DNA from: Colwellia sp.
Lineage (GTDB): Bacteria > Pseudomonadota > Gammaproteobacteria > Enterobacterales > Alteromonadaceae
Assembly: GCA_029938115.1 (NCBI GenBank)
Contig: JAPYOP010000014.1
Span: 1 to 39,032 of the forward strand
DNA: 39,032 bases
Direction of reading: 5' to 3'
The stretch's first letter is position 1; each line of letters begins with the position of its first letter. The position numbers were made by a program, and so were the translations under genes. Below the pieces are notes generated by a model. It saw nothing but the letters and a program-made list of their open reading frames with translations. It was not told the origin of the DNA and made no database searches. This document shows, in pieces, positions 8,369-17,610 of this stretch.

Positions 8369-10789
8369 TCACGCTTGTTTGATTCTATTTAAAAACCACG
8401 CGCGCCAAGGCAATATAAACACAAACAATAATAACCAAGCCATACTACCTGAAGATTTAGCTGCGGGTGGTTCAGGAATAGGTACCGGCTCAGGCTTTGC
8501 TTCAACAGTGATATTCGCAGCAAACGCAGCACTACTAACACTGTCTTTTTTAGCAACAATATTCACCGAAAGCGTGCCTGAAAAATCACTATTAGGCGTA
8601 ATGGTTGTGCCGGCAAAAGAATAATTATCACCACTTTGAATAGCAATTGAATCAGCCGTTTCACATGCATAAGTAAACTGAGTACTAACTAGCTCGATGC
8701 TTTCCCCTTGAGTAAGCGATAACGTCGGTTGACTTGTAATAGCAATGTCAGCAGCAACTAATGCTTTATCAATACTAAAATCACCATCGTTTATAGCAAA
8801 GAAAATATTGTTGTTACAAACAAGCTTTAATCTCGCTTGGGTAGTATTTATTTCACTCGCACAAAAAGAGTCAATAGAAATTTCGTGACTACCATTATTG
8901 GCAACAGATTGGGCTAAATTCACATCAAAATTTTCGCCACCATCTTTTGATAACAAAACATCTACAGTAGAGCAATTAATAGGTGTCATATTAGTTTCAG
9001 CCACTTGCCAATTTATGTTGTTACTGCTCGCGGTCCATACATCATCTGAAATGGGAGAAGTTAGCGCAAAGGCTTCTGATGTGTCGACAACGGTAAGTTT
9101 CACTTCACCAAAACTAACACCACCCTCATTGTCTAAGACCATCAATCTAAAATTCAACTCTCTACTAGTCGTTGGCAATGACTCGCCAATGCTAGTGGTT
9201 TTATTTAGCACATCAGATAATTTTGGAAAATACCGGCTAGCATTATTACTTGGAAGAAAAGCACGAAATAATGGTCGACTGCCATCATCAACCTGCTGTG
9301 CAAGAGATGAACTTTCATTGCCTAAATCAAATTGCTGCCAACTATAACTTAAACTAACACTGTCAAGATCTTCGGCTCCACCTGATAGTTTAAAAGGTGT
9401 CCTCGCTGGAATTGTATAATCTAAACCTGCGCTAACAATTGCTGTATTGTTGCTTGCACCAGTAACTGAGCCACAAGTACTGCCGGTACTATTTTGCGTA
9501 TACTGGTTTATTTGATCTATCGATCTAGCATGAAAAAAAGCATCAGAATTAAACTGTAAATTTTGATCATCGCAAATACCGGCATAGGCCATAATAGTTG
9601 AACCACTACCTACCTCATAGGCGGATTCTGCTGAACGGTTTCCTAAACAAGCACCAGCGGTGCCGTTAAAGGTATGTTCAGCACCAAACTGGTGGCCTAT
9701 TTCATGTGCGACATAATCAATATAAAATGCATCATTTGCGGGATTAGGGCTTCCGGTTATGCCATCACCTTTATATAATGAATGGCAAACACCACCCAGT
9801 ACAGCCAAGCCTCCGCCGTCTGTATTTACTACATGACCTATATCATAACTATCACTGCCAATAACACCATCAATAACACCAGTATTTATTCCACCATCAT
9901 CACTGGTATTATCGAAGGGATCTAAGTCTGCATCAGTAAAAACCAACAAATCATTATTAGCCACCAATTCTAGTTTTATAGCCAAATCACGTTGATAAAC
10001 CTGATTTAAACGATTCACCAGAGTAACAATTTCAGCCATAGCGCTATCAACTGTGCCGCCATTAAACGCGGTGTACTCTGCTGCAGCAGAAATTGCAATA
10101 CGATAGGTTTTGATACTACTTTCAGCGGCACTACTATTGGCAGTTTCGTTGATATTATTGGCAACTGAGCCCGTCAGAGATGAACGCTGCTGAGGAATAT
10201 TTTTTGGTTGATGAAACTTATGAGCTAACCTACTCGTTAAGTGGTTATCATGACTAAAGTAACTTTTATACTCGTTGCTTAAGCTATCAAAAATTCTGCT
10301 GATTTTTTGTGTTGGAATGCTTTTTTCAAGTTTAATATAAATATTTTTCGGTTCAACAAAAACACGCTCACCATGATAATAAAACATACCATGAAAGCCA
10401 TTAGGCGTAATATCAAAACGGCCAGTATGATTTGAACCATCAAGGGAAATACCGATAAAAGTTCTAATATTTGGATATTTTAAGGCAAGCTCATCTGCCA
10501 TTACACTTGTAGGTGTTAGTTTAAAGTTAACTAACTTGCCATTAGGTAAGGGAAGCGCAATAATTTTTGACGAATCATCATTAAGTAATAATGCTCGTAG
10601 TTCACTTATATCTGTAAACAAGACACCAGTGCTTTCATTTAATTGAAAGATTTTGTTAGATGCTACTCCAGGTTCTTGAGCACTATAACTTTGAGGACTA
10701 TAACTTTGAGAGCTATGTTTTTGAGCAAAAGTCGCTTGAGATAACAGTACCAATAAACTGCAAAGAGTTAATTTACTCAACTGATTCAT
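8369..10789 (-). CDS. Secreted reprolysin-like zinc metalloprotease with GlyGly-CTERM-like tail
   Basis: 806 residues from the ATG at 10789, chosen because AGGATG lies eight bases upstream; another ATG nine bases earlier is less well placed. The signal peptide ends in SQATFA. A propeptide-like region reaches about residue 205. The catalytic domain carries the zinc motif HEIGHQFGAEH (from about residue 362) and a Met-turn (STIMAYAGIC), which is a metzincin arrangement of the reprolysin (M12B-like) type. PKD/Ig-like beta domains follow from about residue 445 (TIPARTPFKLSGGAEDLDS). The C-terminus has a Pro-rich linker (PVPIPEPPAAK), SSGSMAW, a hydrophobic helix and basic residues. That matches GlyGly-CTERM tails, which rhombosortase removes after type II secretion. 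No rhombosortase or secretion genes are in the window. It probably digests extracellular protein. Confidence 0.88.
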   Translation of the reverse strand: MNQLSKLTLCSLLVLLSQATFAQKHSSQSYSPQSYSAQEPGVASNKIFQLNESTGVLFTDISELRALLLNDDSSKIIALPLPNGKLVNFKLTPTSVMADELALKYPNIRTFIGISLDGSNHTGRFDITPNGFHGMFYYHGERVFVEPKNIYIKLEKSIPTQKISRIFDSLSNEYKSYFSHDNHLTSRLAHKFHQPKNIPQQRSSLTGSVANNINETANSSAAESSIKTYRIAISAAAEYTAFNGGTVDSAMAEIVTLVNRLNQVYQRDLAIKLELVANNDLLVFTDADLDPFDNTSDDGGINTGVIDGVIGSDSYDIGHVVNTDGGGLAVLGGVCHSLYKGDGITGSPNPANDAFYIDYVAHEIGHQFGAEHTFNGTAGACLGNRSAESAYEVGSGSTIMAYAGICDDQNLQFNSDAFFHARSIDQINQYTQNSTGSTCGSVTGASNNTAIVSAGLDYTIPARTPFKLSGGAEDLDSVSLSYSWQQFDLGNESSSLAQQVDDGSRPLFRAFLPSNNASRYFPKLSDVLNKTTSIGESLPTTSRELNFRLMVLDNEGGVSFGEVKLTVVDTSEAFALTSPISDDVWTASSNNINWQVAETNMTPINCSTVDVLLSKDGGENFDVNLAQSVANNGSHEISIDSFCASEINTTQARLKLVCNNNIFFAINDGDFSIDKALVAADIAITSQPTLSLTQGESIELVSTQFTYACETADSIAIQSGDNYSFAGTTITPNSDFSGTLSVNIVAKKDSVSSAAFAANITVEAKPEPVPIPEPPAAKSSGSMAWLLLFVFILPWRAWFLNRIKQA

Positions 10790-10843
10790 GTAGATCATCC
10801 TATTAAAAATACCTATGCCCTAAGGTTAGCGATAAAGCCATAA

Positions 10844-10871
10844 AAAAACCACTGACAATGCAGTGGTTTTT
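10844..10871 (-). terminator. Rho-independent terminator of the RND efflux operon
   Basis: An 11-bp inverted repeat AAAAACCACTG/CAGTGGTTTTT (10844-10854 and 10861-10871, loop ACAATG) lies downstream of the permease stop codon. On the minus strand the stem ends in a run of T. It separates the efflux genes from the metalloprotease gene. Confidence 0.85.
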
Positions 10872-10923
10872 GTTTCAAAAATGTACAATAAGCAAAAAAT
10901 TAGCTAGATGATCATTCTTTTGG

Positions 10924-13900
10924 TTAAGCCTTTGTGATATCCGCTTCTTCATTACCAAAAATCGTTCGTTTAATAAAATTAATCAAACGTCTGAACAATA
11001 CGCGTACATCTTCAATAATAAGATATAGGCTAGGGATAAATATAAGCGTTACAATAGTCGCGAACAATACACCAAAAGATAAGGATATAGCCATCGGTAT
11101 CACAATTTGTGCTTGAGCACTTGTTTCAAAAAAGATGATTGGTACTAAACCAATAAAAGTGGTTATTGACGTTAACATAATGGCGCGAAAACGCTTAGTA
11201 CCGGCATGAATTACTGCATCTTTTAAACGCTCACCTCGCTTTCTAGCTCGGTTCACAAAATCTACCATCACCAGAGAATCATTGACCACAACACCTGATG
11301 CGGCAGCAATACCAAACATAGATAACACACTTAAATCCATTCCTAAGAGTAAATGACCAAATACCGCTCCGATGATCCCAAAAGGGATCACTGTCATTAT
11401 CATAATGGCTTGTGAATAAGACTTTAATGGAATCGCCAATAGTGAAAATATAATCATGAACGAAATCATCAAATCACGGAACTGCTCTGCGGCGCCATCC
11501 ATTTCTTCTTGAATACGACCTGATAATTCACTTTTCACTAAAGGGTATTGTCTTAATAATTTAGGGATATAGTTATCTCTAATATCTTTAGCGACTTCGA
11601 ATGGTTCTACCTGCTCGGCATCAACACTCGCCCAAACATTAATGGTACGGTTGCCATTTTCACGACGAATTCGAGTCACGCCATCTGTTAACGTTATTAC
11701 TGCTAATTCAGATAAGGGTAACTCAGCACCATTCGGGGCTTGAATCATTACATCATCAACATGACCCACACTGCTGCGTTGCGCTAATGGATAGCGCACC
11801 ATCACTTTAACTTCTTCACTATCACGTAAAATACGTTGTGCTTCTAAACCATAAAAACTATAACTTACCTGTGAAGCGATATCCGCCAGCGTTAGACCTA
11901 AACTATAGGCTAAAGGCTTTAGCTCAAATTGCACTTCTTTCGCGCTGGTTTGACGAGAATCATTAACATCACCAACCCCTTTGAGGCTATTAAGTTTAAT
12001 TTTTAATGCTTTGGCTGCGGCTAATAGTTGTGCGTCATCTTGACTTTCTAGTCTAAAAGCAATGTCACCATCATCGCGCCCACCGCCAAAGAAATTATCA
12101 CTAATGGTTAAGGTTTTAACCCCAGGATAATTTGGAATAGCTTTACGCCAAAGATCGGCTAGCTCAAAAGTATTCATTGCTCTTTCTTTAGGTATAACTA
12201 GCTTAACCATTACTTGACCATTGGTTCTGCTACGTAAATCTACCTGCATATCAGAAATCATTGAACTTCCATATTCTTTTTTAATATCCTGATCTATTTT
12301 ATTAATAATACCTTCAATATTTAATAGCGTTTGCAAGGTTGATTTTTCAGAGGCATCAACATTCATTTCAACACTAATGCGTGGAAAATCGTGTGGAATT
12401 TTAGGTTGGCCAACATAACGCACTAAACCACCACCAAATAAACCGGCGCTAAGTAGCATCAAACTAATGAAAAACATCAACACGGCATAACGATATTCAA
12501 TGCATATCACTAATCCTGGGCGATAAATATTTTGGATAAAGTTCTTTAGCTTGGTATCAATCCAACCCCGCAGTCTATCCAGTGGGTTTTTAGGATTAAA
12601 CTTTTTCACCTTCATTTTAACTAAATGCGCAGGTAATATTAGTTTCGATTCTATCAGAGAGAATATCAAACACAAAATCACCACCCCGCCAATGGCTTTA
12701 CCAAAAGCAGAAGATGGACCTTCACCAAAAAGGAAAGGAAGAAACACAGCAATAGTGGTTAGTACTCCAAAAGTAGCGGGCATGGCAACTCGTTTTACGC
12801 CACGAATAACATTGTCAGTACTGTGTCCGTGCTCTTCTATTTCATCATGGGCACTTTCTCCCATAACAATGGCGTCGTCAACGACGATACCTAAGACTAA
12901 AATAAAGGCAAATAAACTAATAACATTGATGGTGACGCCAATAAATTCCATTGGCATAAATAGCAAGGTGCCTAAGAAACAAACTGGTAAACCCATCATT
13001 ACCCAGAAAGCCAAGCGCACTCGTAAAAACAATGCCAACATCAAAAACACTAAAACAGCACCACTTTTCATGTTGTCTAGCATCATATTTAAGCGGCCGT
13101 TAAGGTAATAAGTCAAATCAACCCATGTTTCTAATTTTACACCTTGAGGCAATACAGAAGCCTTATCATCAACGTACTTATTGATGATATCTGAAATTTT
13201 GGTAATACTCTGATTTTCTGAAGCGCCAATAAAAATGGTAATTGAATTTTCACCATTAAATTTAGAGTATTGTAAACCCTCTTGAAAGCCATCAATAATG
13301 GTGGCAACGTCACCTAACAATACTTTAGTACCATCACCAAGGGTAATTACTGGGATTTGCTCAAACTCATGACCTCGGTAGGCCTGGTTTTCAACACGTA
13401 AGTTAATATAACCATTAGTCGCACGAATTTGTCCTGCCGACATATTACGTGAATAACTGCGTACCGCGTTAGCAACATCTCTAAAACTTAAGCCGTATTC
13501 CCGCAGCTTATCTTTACCCACTTCAATGGAAATCTCATAACCTAAACCACTGTATAACTCAGAAATACTAATACCGGGCAACTGTTGTATTTCATTGTGA
13601 ATTTTACGACCTAATTCCTTTAATTCGCCATTACTTAAGTCACCATACAAACTGATATACATTACTTCTTGTCGAAACTTTTCTCGTTCTACTTTAATGC
13701 GCTCCATACCATCGGGAAAGCTGGGTATTGCATCAATGGCAGACTTTACTTCTTCAAGCACAACTTGTGGATCGTAATCTAATTCAACTTCAAACCAACC
13801 ATTAGAATAATTTCTATTGGAATAAGTAATGACCCGTTTAAGACCTTGCACTGATTTTAGTGCCTCTTCGATCTTAATGGTAATTCCCTCTTCTACCTCT

Positions 13901-14151
13901 TGAGGTGCAGCACCAGGATATTGTGCACTGTATGAAACCCAATTAAATTCTAATTGAGGAAACATTTGCTTATTAATCGTTAGCGCTGTTAACCCGCCTC
14001 CAATTAAAATAAAAAACATCAATAGGTTTGCCGCAATACTATTGCGAGCAAACCAAGCAATAATTCCCTTATGGGTATCTATGCTTTCATCCTTCACTGC
14101 CATTTTATTTACTGCTGACTCAGTCGGTTTGTCTTCAATTGATGAAGTCAT
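10924..14151 (-). CDS. RND-family efflux permease (inner-membrane pump)
   Basis: 1075 residues, the expected length for an RND pump (AcrB is 1049). The first membrane helix is at about residues 37-57 (SIAANLLMFFILIGGGLTAL), followed by a large periplasmic porter loop. A helix block contains GIVVDDAIVMGE with the adjacent Asp425/Asp426 pair used in proton relay. The second periplasmic loop and second helix block follow (SGVVVNDSLVMVDFVNRARKRG). The paired Asp in TM4 and the NGR...NVWASVDAEQ segment fit the hydrophobe/amphiphile exporter group rather than heavy-metal pumps. AAGGGGAG precedes the ATG and lies inside the end of the adaptor gene, two bases away, so the genes are translationally linked. 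No TolC-type channel gene is nearby, so an unlinked channel is presumed. The substrate is unknown. Confidence 0.92.
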   Translation of the reverse strand: MTSSIEDKPTESAVNKMAVKDESIDTHKGIIAWFARNSIAANLLMFFILIGGGLTALTINKQMFPQLEFNWVSYSAQYPGAAPQEVEEGITIKIEEALKSVQGLKRVITYSNRNYSNGWFEVELDYDPQVVLEEVKSAIDAIPSFPDGMERIKVEREKFRQEVMYISLYGDLSNGELKELGRKIHNEIQQLPGISISELYSGLGYEISIEVGKDKLREYGLSFRDVANAVRSYSRNMSAGQIRATNGYINLRVENQAYRGHEFEQIPVITLGDGTKVLLGDVATIIDGFQEGLQYSKFNGENSITIFIGASENQSITKISDIINKYVDDKASVLPQGVKLETWVDLTYYLNGRLNMMLDNMKSGAVLVFLMLALFLRVRLAFWVMMGLPVCFLGTLLFMPMEFIGVTINVISLFAFILVLGIVVDDAIVMGESAHDEIEEHGHSTDNVIRGVKRVAMPATFGVLTTIAVFLPFLFGEGPSSAFGKAIGGVVILCLIFSLIESKLILPAHLVKMKVKKFNPKNPLDRLRGWIDTKLKNFIQNIYRPGLVICIEYRYAVLMFFISLMLLSAGLFGGGLVRYVGQPKIPHDFPRISVEMNVDASEKSTLQTLLNIEGIINKIDQDIKKEYGSSMISDMQVDLRSRTNGQVMVKLVIPKERAMNTFELADLWRKAIPNYPGVKTLTISDNFFGGGRDDGDIAFRLESQDDAQLLAAAKALKIKLNSLKGVGDVNDSRQTSAKEVQFELKPLAYSLGLTLADIASQVSYSFYGLEAQRILRDSEEVKVMVRYPLAQRSSVGHVDDVMIQAPNGAELPLSELAVITLTDGVTRIRRENGNRTINVWASVDAEQVEPFEVAKDIRDNYIPKLLRQYPLVKSELSGRIQEEMDGAAEQFRDLMISFMIIFSLLAIPLKSYSQAIMIMTVIPFGIIGAVFGHLLLGMDLSVLSMFGIAAASGVVVNDSLVMVDFVNRARKRGERLKDAVIHAGTKRFRAIMLTSITTFIGLVPIIFFETSAQAQIVIPMAISLSFGVLFATIVTLIFIPSLYLIIEDVRVLFRRLINFIKRTIFGNEEADITKA

Positions 14152-14153
14152 CG

Positions 14154-15377
14154 TTACTCCCCTTCATTGTCATTGACAGCGACTTGAGTTTCACTATTTT
14201 CATCAACATCATCTGATGAGTTGTCATCAATTATTTCATCGCCTGCTAACGCTAATTTCATGCCGTCAACAGGGTAATCTAATGCAGATACAATCAATTG
14301 GTCTCCATCATGCAGGCCACTGGCAACAATAACATTGGCACCCTGCTGACGAATAATATCAACTTCAGTGTAATGAAGTTTTGACTCATTATCTAAAATG
14401 GCTACCTTGTTATTAATCACTAAATAACGAGGAACGATACTAGCACTCGCAATTTCAATACCAATAATTTCAGCTTGAACATAAGAGCCAAAACGTAAAG
14501 GAGTCTCTTTGTTTATGCCATTTGGCGAGGTTAAGTGATAAGGGTCTTGAATTTGAGCAACTAAATAACCCATTCGACTTTTCTCGTCAATAACGCCCTC
14601 ATCACGATCAATATCGGCTATCCATTCTACGCTCTGACCAGCATAAACTCCGATTAATCTAACTTTTGCATCTCGGCCTTGATCAATTAAAAACTGCAAT
14701 TGATTATCTGCAACTGGCAAGCGAACTTCAGCAATATCAGTGCCGAGTAATTTACCAATTTGACTACCGGTACTTACAAATGAACCCAAACCAATAACTC
14801 TATTATCAATCATGGCATCGTAAGGCGCTCTAATTTCTGTACGTTTCAAATTACGCTCTGCACGTAACACTGATGCTTGTGCTGATTTAACTCGAGCTAA
14901 CTCTTGAGCAAGCTGTGGTTTACGCAAACTCAACTCAGTAGGCGATGTATTAGTGATTACTTTCCATTCACGTTCTGCTACTTTTCCTTGTGCTACTTCT
15001 TTTTCTAATGCTGCTCTGGCCGAAGCCATATTTGCTTGAGCATCAATCAATGCTGCATGGTAATCGTTTGGATCAATACGCGCTAAAAGTTGACCTTTTT
15101 TAACCAAACCACCACGAACAAAAGTATCGCTTAATTCAACAATCTCACCACTTACTTGCGCAACTATAGTGGTTTCATATTTCGGCTTAACAACACCATA
15201 AGAACTAACTTCAAGTATCATTGATGCCACAGAAATGTTTTCAACAGCTACTATCGGTGTATTGTCTACTTTAGCTTTTTCTTCTGGTGGTTTTTTCATG
15301 CCGGAAAAACCAATAAGTGCAACAATTCCAACTGCTAAAATGGCGAAAGGTATAATAATTTGTTTTTTGCGAGCCAC
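14154..15377 (-). CDS. RND efflux periplasmic adaptor (membrane fusion protein)
   Basis: 407 residues starting at a GTG, supported by AGAGGA eight bases upstream. There is a single N-terminal membrane helix (IIIPFAILAVGIVALIGFSG). A lipoyl half (TTIVAQVSGEIVELSDTFV) leads into a helical hairpin at about residues 110-180. The second lipoyl half (EIRAPYDAMIDNRVIGLGSF) and a beta-barrel/membrane-proximal region follow. The C-terminus is an acidic tail (DEIIDDNSSDDVDENSETQ). This is the usual order of HlyD/AcrA-type adaptors. It is the first gene of the efflux operon, ending two bases before the permease. A TTGTAA-N7-TTACAA inverted repeat lies 126 bp upstream of its start and could be an operator. 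No regulator gene is adjacent. Confidence 0.9.
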   Translation of the reverse strand: MARKKQIIIPFAILAVGIVALIGFSGMKKPPEEKAKVDNTPIVAVENISVASMILEVSSYGVVKPKYETTIVAQVSGEIVELSDTFVRGGLVKKGQLLARIDPNDYHAALIDAQANMASARAALEKEVAQGKVAEREWKVITNTSPTELSLRKPQLAQELARVKSAQASVLRAERNLKRTEIRAPYDAMIDNRVIGLGSFVSTGSQIGKLLGTDIAEVRLPVADNQLQFLIDQGRDAKVRLIGVYAGQSVEWIADIDRDEGVIDEKSRMGYLVAQIQDPYHLTSPNGINKETPLRFGSYVQAEIIGIEIASASIVPRYLVINNKVAILDNESKLHYTEVDIIRQQGANVIVASGLHDGDQLIVSALDYPVDGMKLALAGDEIIDDNSSDDVDENSETQVAVNDNEGE

Positions 15378-15749
15378 TGTTTTATTCCTCTTGAATTCAA
15401 GTGATGATTATAAATTTATTTGCTAATACAGATAATTGAAGTCAAAAATCTGATGATATGTAGCTGATCATAACGAATAATTCATCACGAAATACTACTA
15501 AGTTGTAACTATGTATTACAAAATATGCGCCGATTTGTAAAAAACAGCAAAAAGATGTAACTTCATAATATTTTTATCAATTAAATCATAATATTGAAGT
15601 GACTATTATTTTATCTGCATTTTTTTTTTAATTATCATAAACTGAATTATCTAATAGTCGGTTAGCTTATTTCACCATTTATTAAACTTTTAAAACTAAA
15701 ATTGGCAAATCAGACTCTTTTACAACAATTGAACTCAAAGGGAAATATC
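15378..15749. other. Divergent intergenic region with candidate operator
   Basis: 372 bp of very AT-rich DNA between the leftward efflux operon and the rightward TerB-like gene. The only clear structure is an inverted repeat TTGTAA-N7-TTACAA at 15503-15521, the size of a typical dimeric repressor operator. A bulged repeat ACTTCA...TGAAGT spans about 15560-15602. I see no small gene or RNA. Confidence 0.4.
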
Positions 15750-16208
15750 ATGCTTAATAAAATAAGTGATTTTTTTAATTCCATACTCAACACGGACAAA
15801 AACGAAGCTGAAGTTTCACTTTCTGTCGAAATAGCATGTGCGGTATTACTGTGTGAAGTTATGCGAGCTGACAGTGTTTTTACTGACAATGAACAAGATG
15901 AATTAAGTGCAATTATAACTAAGCAATTTGATTTAACACCGCAAGAGGTTACTTTTATGCTTGAGAAAGCTTTTGAGCTAAGTGAGAATGCCAGTGACTT
16001 TTATCAATTTACTTCCAAGCTAAATCAATATTATTCACTAGATGAGCGTATTAAAATTGTGACCCTGTTATGGCAAGTTGCTTATGCTGATGGTGAATTA
16101 GCAAATATTGAAGAACACATTATTCGAAAAATTGCAGATTTATTGCATTTGAGACACAGCGAATATATCGCAACAAAAATTGCTGCAGAGCAGTTCCACA
16201 ATACATAA
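15750..16208 (+). CDS. TerB-family (tellurite-resistance-like) protein
   Basis: 152 residues from the ATG at 15750, which has AAAGGGA upstream; an in-frame ATG 48 bp earlier lacks such a site. The protein is all-helical and cytoplasmic. It has the TerB/DjlA-type pattern: an acidic helix (VSLSVEIACAVLLCEVMRAD), then FTDNEQDELSAIITKQF, and a second repeat (ERIKIVTLLWQVAYADGEL followed by NIEEHIIRKIADLLHL). The two A/D-D-G-x motifs (RADSVFTDNE and YADGELANIE) form the metal-binding-like loops of the family. The biochemical role is not established, and no other ter genes are present, so tellurite resistance should not be assumed. Confidence 0.85.
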   Translation: MLNKISDFFNSILNTDKNEAEVSLSVEIACAVLLCEVMRADSVFTDNEQDELSAIITKQFDLTPQEVTFMLEKAFELSENASDFYQFTSKLNQYYSLDERIKIVTLLWQVAYADGELANIEEHIIRKIADLLHLRHSEYIATKIAAEQFHNT

Positions 16209-16279
16209 ATAATTAGTGAAGCGTATAAGAATCGGTTAAACTAGCACCTGAATCAAACTCTCTTTAAATGGCGCCATAA

Positions 16280-17146
16280 ATGACAAACTCAATCGAACAA
16301 TCAGCCTCAATTTCTAATGCAGAAATAGGAAAATACAATACTCTCAATATTGTTGCAATAACTGATAACGGTGTTTACCTTAATGGCGGTGAATTAGGTG
16401 AAATTTTATTGCCAAATCGATTTGTGCCCGATGACAGCCAAGTTGGTAATAGTATTGAAGTTTTTCTTTTTAATGATTCCGCAGACAGGCTTGTTGCCAC
16501 GACTGAAAAAGCATTAGGCCAAGTAGGTGAGTTTGTTTCACTAAAAGTTGTGCAAATAAATAAAATGGGTGCTTTTTTGGATTGGGGCTTACCGAAAGAT
16601 TTACTCGTTCCATATAATCAGCAACACACGGCAATGGAAGAAGGGAAATATTATTTAGTCCGTATTTATCTTGATCAGCACACAGATCGAATTGCCGCAT
16701 CAAGCAAGTTAGATAAGTTTATTGATATTTGGCCCGCTGAATATCAACAAGGTGACAAAGTAAAATTAATCATTGGCGGAAAAACTGACCTAGGCTTTAA
16801 AGCCATAATCAATGATTTGCATTGGGGGTTATTGTACGACAATGAAATTTTTCAACCTTTGCGCATTGGTAAAAAAATTGATGGTTATATCAAACAGGTA
16901 CGTGAAGATGGTCGCTTAGATCTACTCCTAACGCGCGGCAGTAAAAATAAAGTAAATAGTTTTGCTGATAAATTATTAGCACATTTAGAGAAAAACAATG
17001 GCTTTAGCCCACTGCATGATAAAAGCACACCCGAGTTAATTCAAAGAACATTAGGGGTTAGTAAAAAAACCTTTAAAGCAACGGTAGGTAATTTAATGAA
17101 GAACGGCAAGCTGACAATTGAAAAAGATGGGATTAGATTAAAGTAG
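16280..17146 (+). CDS. cvfB: CvfB/YitL-family S1-domain RNA-binding protein
   Basis: 288 residues, close to the usual 280-300 of CvfB. It has tandem S1-like OB folds: residues about 13-70 (NTLNIVAITDNGVYLNGGELGEILLP), about 80-140 (GEFVSLKVVQINKMGAFLDWGLPKDLLVP) and about 155-215 (GDKVKLIIGGKTDLGFKAIIND). A C-terminal winged-helix follows (TPELIQRTLGVSKKTFKATVGNL). This order is diagnostic of CvfB. S. aureus CvfB binds RNA and affects virulence-gene expression. The role in gammaproteobacteria is unclear. The start follows a perfect palindrome ATGGCGCCAT, and ATG-GCG-CCA-TAA there forms a three-codon minimal ORF whose stop overlaps this start (TAAATG). Confidence 0.88.
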   Translation: MTNSIEQSASISNAEIGKYNTLNIVAITDNGVYLNGGELGEILLPNRFVPDDSQVGNSIEVFLFNDSADRLVATTEKALGQVGEFVSLKVVQINKMGAFLDWGLPKDLLVPYNQQHTAMEEGKYYLVRIYLDQHTDRIAASSKLDKFIDIWPAEYQQGDKVKLIIGGKTDLGFKAIINDLHWGLLYDNEIFQPLRIGKKIDGYIKQVREDGRLDLLLTRGSKNKVNSFADKLLAHLEKNNGFSPLHDKSTPELIQRTLGVSKKTFKATVGNLMKNGKLTIEKDGIRLK

Positions 17147-17164
17147 TCTGTCTGACTACTTTAA
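17138..17164. terminator. Bidirectional hairpin overlapping the cvfB stop codon
   Basis: A perfect 11-bp inverted repeat TTAAAGTAGTC/GACTACTTTAA (17138-17148 and 17154-17164, loop TGTCT) contains the TAG stop codon of cvfB in its left arm. It lies between cvfB and the convergent small membrane-protein gene ending at 17175. It has no long T-run. Confidence 0.6.
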
Positions 17165-17174
17165 CAAGGATTGT

Positions 17175-17297
17175 TTAGCGTAATATAGTAAACCAACCCA
17201 TTAGCATGGGAAGCAATGGAAATAACACCATCGCCAGTATTACTAACAAAATTGAACCTGCACCGGTACTATCTTTAAAATCTTCGCTGTGTGACAT
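17175..17297 (-). CDS. Small single-span membrane protein, 40 residues
   Basis: A complete short gene: ATG at 17295-17297, stop TAA at 17175. The hydrophilic N-terminus is MSHSEDFKDSTGAG. It is followed by one membrane helix (about residues 15-38, SILLVILAMVLFPLLPMLMG) and a short WFTILR end. AGGAAG lies eight bases upstream of the ATG, which strongly supports translation. I do not recognise the family. Two FNR-type sites lie 75-114 bp upstream of the start codon. A TATTAC hexamer at 17346-17351 sits where a -10 box would be if the proximal site were a class II activator site. The gene may therefore be induced at low oxygen. Small proteins of this size often associate with larger membrane complexes, but no partner is visible nearby. 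Confidence 0.7.
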   Translation of the reverse strand: MSHSEDFKDSTGAGSILLVILAMVLFPLLPMLMGWFTILR

Positions 17298-17365
17298 CTT
17301 TACTACTTCCTAAAATGGCATAAAAAAACGAGCGCATTTTAACGAGTAATAACTCTAAAACATAG

Positions 17366-17417
17366 TTTTATTTGATCTATATCAAGTATAAATACTAATG
17401 ATATAGATCAAATAAAA
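17366..17417 (-). promoter_or_regulatory. Tandem FNR/Anr-type sites within an 18-bp perfect inverted repeat
   Basis: TTGATCTATATCAA at 17372-17385 matches the FNR consensus TTGAT-N4-ATCAA exactly. A second copy, TTGATCTATATCAT on the minus strand at 17398-17411, differs at only the last base. The two are embedded in a perfect inverted repeat with 18-bp arms (17366-17383 and 17400-17417) around a 16-base spacer. The site centres are 26 bp apart. The target is most likely the 40-residue membrane protein gene to the left. Confidence 0.7.
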
Positions 17418-17610
17418 TGCAATAACTGAAAATCAAAGTTGGGCTGAACTTTATACTTTGCTCAATTCAGGGTTTAAATAGTCACTTTTATGTTATTTAT
17501 CTTTCAAATTGGGAGAAAACCTCACTTTCCACCAACGAATAGTTAATGGCATCGAAGTATTTCAATCGGACAAATCATCTATGATTTAGTTAACCTATCA
17601 TTGCGCTAGG
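17418..17610. other. Intergenic DNA, possibly decayed coding sequence
   Basis: No credible gene is present. Short open stretches on the minus strand directly after the broken gene (17611-18018) may be remnants of its former 3' end, but every frame is interrupted by stops. I see no regulatory structure. Confidence 0.3.

Noticed and set aside
12551..13108. A 185-residue rightward reading frame inside the RND permease gene
   Set aside because: It is antisense to a clear RND pump and rich in Lys/Thr/Ile without any family motif. It reflects codon use on the other strand.
15750..16208. Tellurite resistance as the function of the TerB-like protein
   Set aside because: No terA, terC, terD or other ter genes are present, and isolated TerB-like proteins occur widely without a resistance phenotype.
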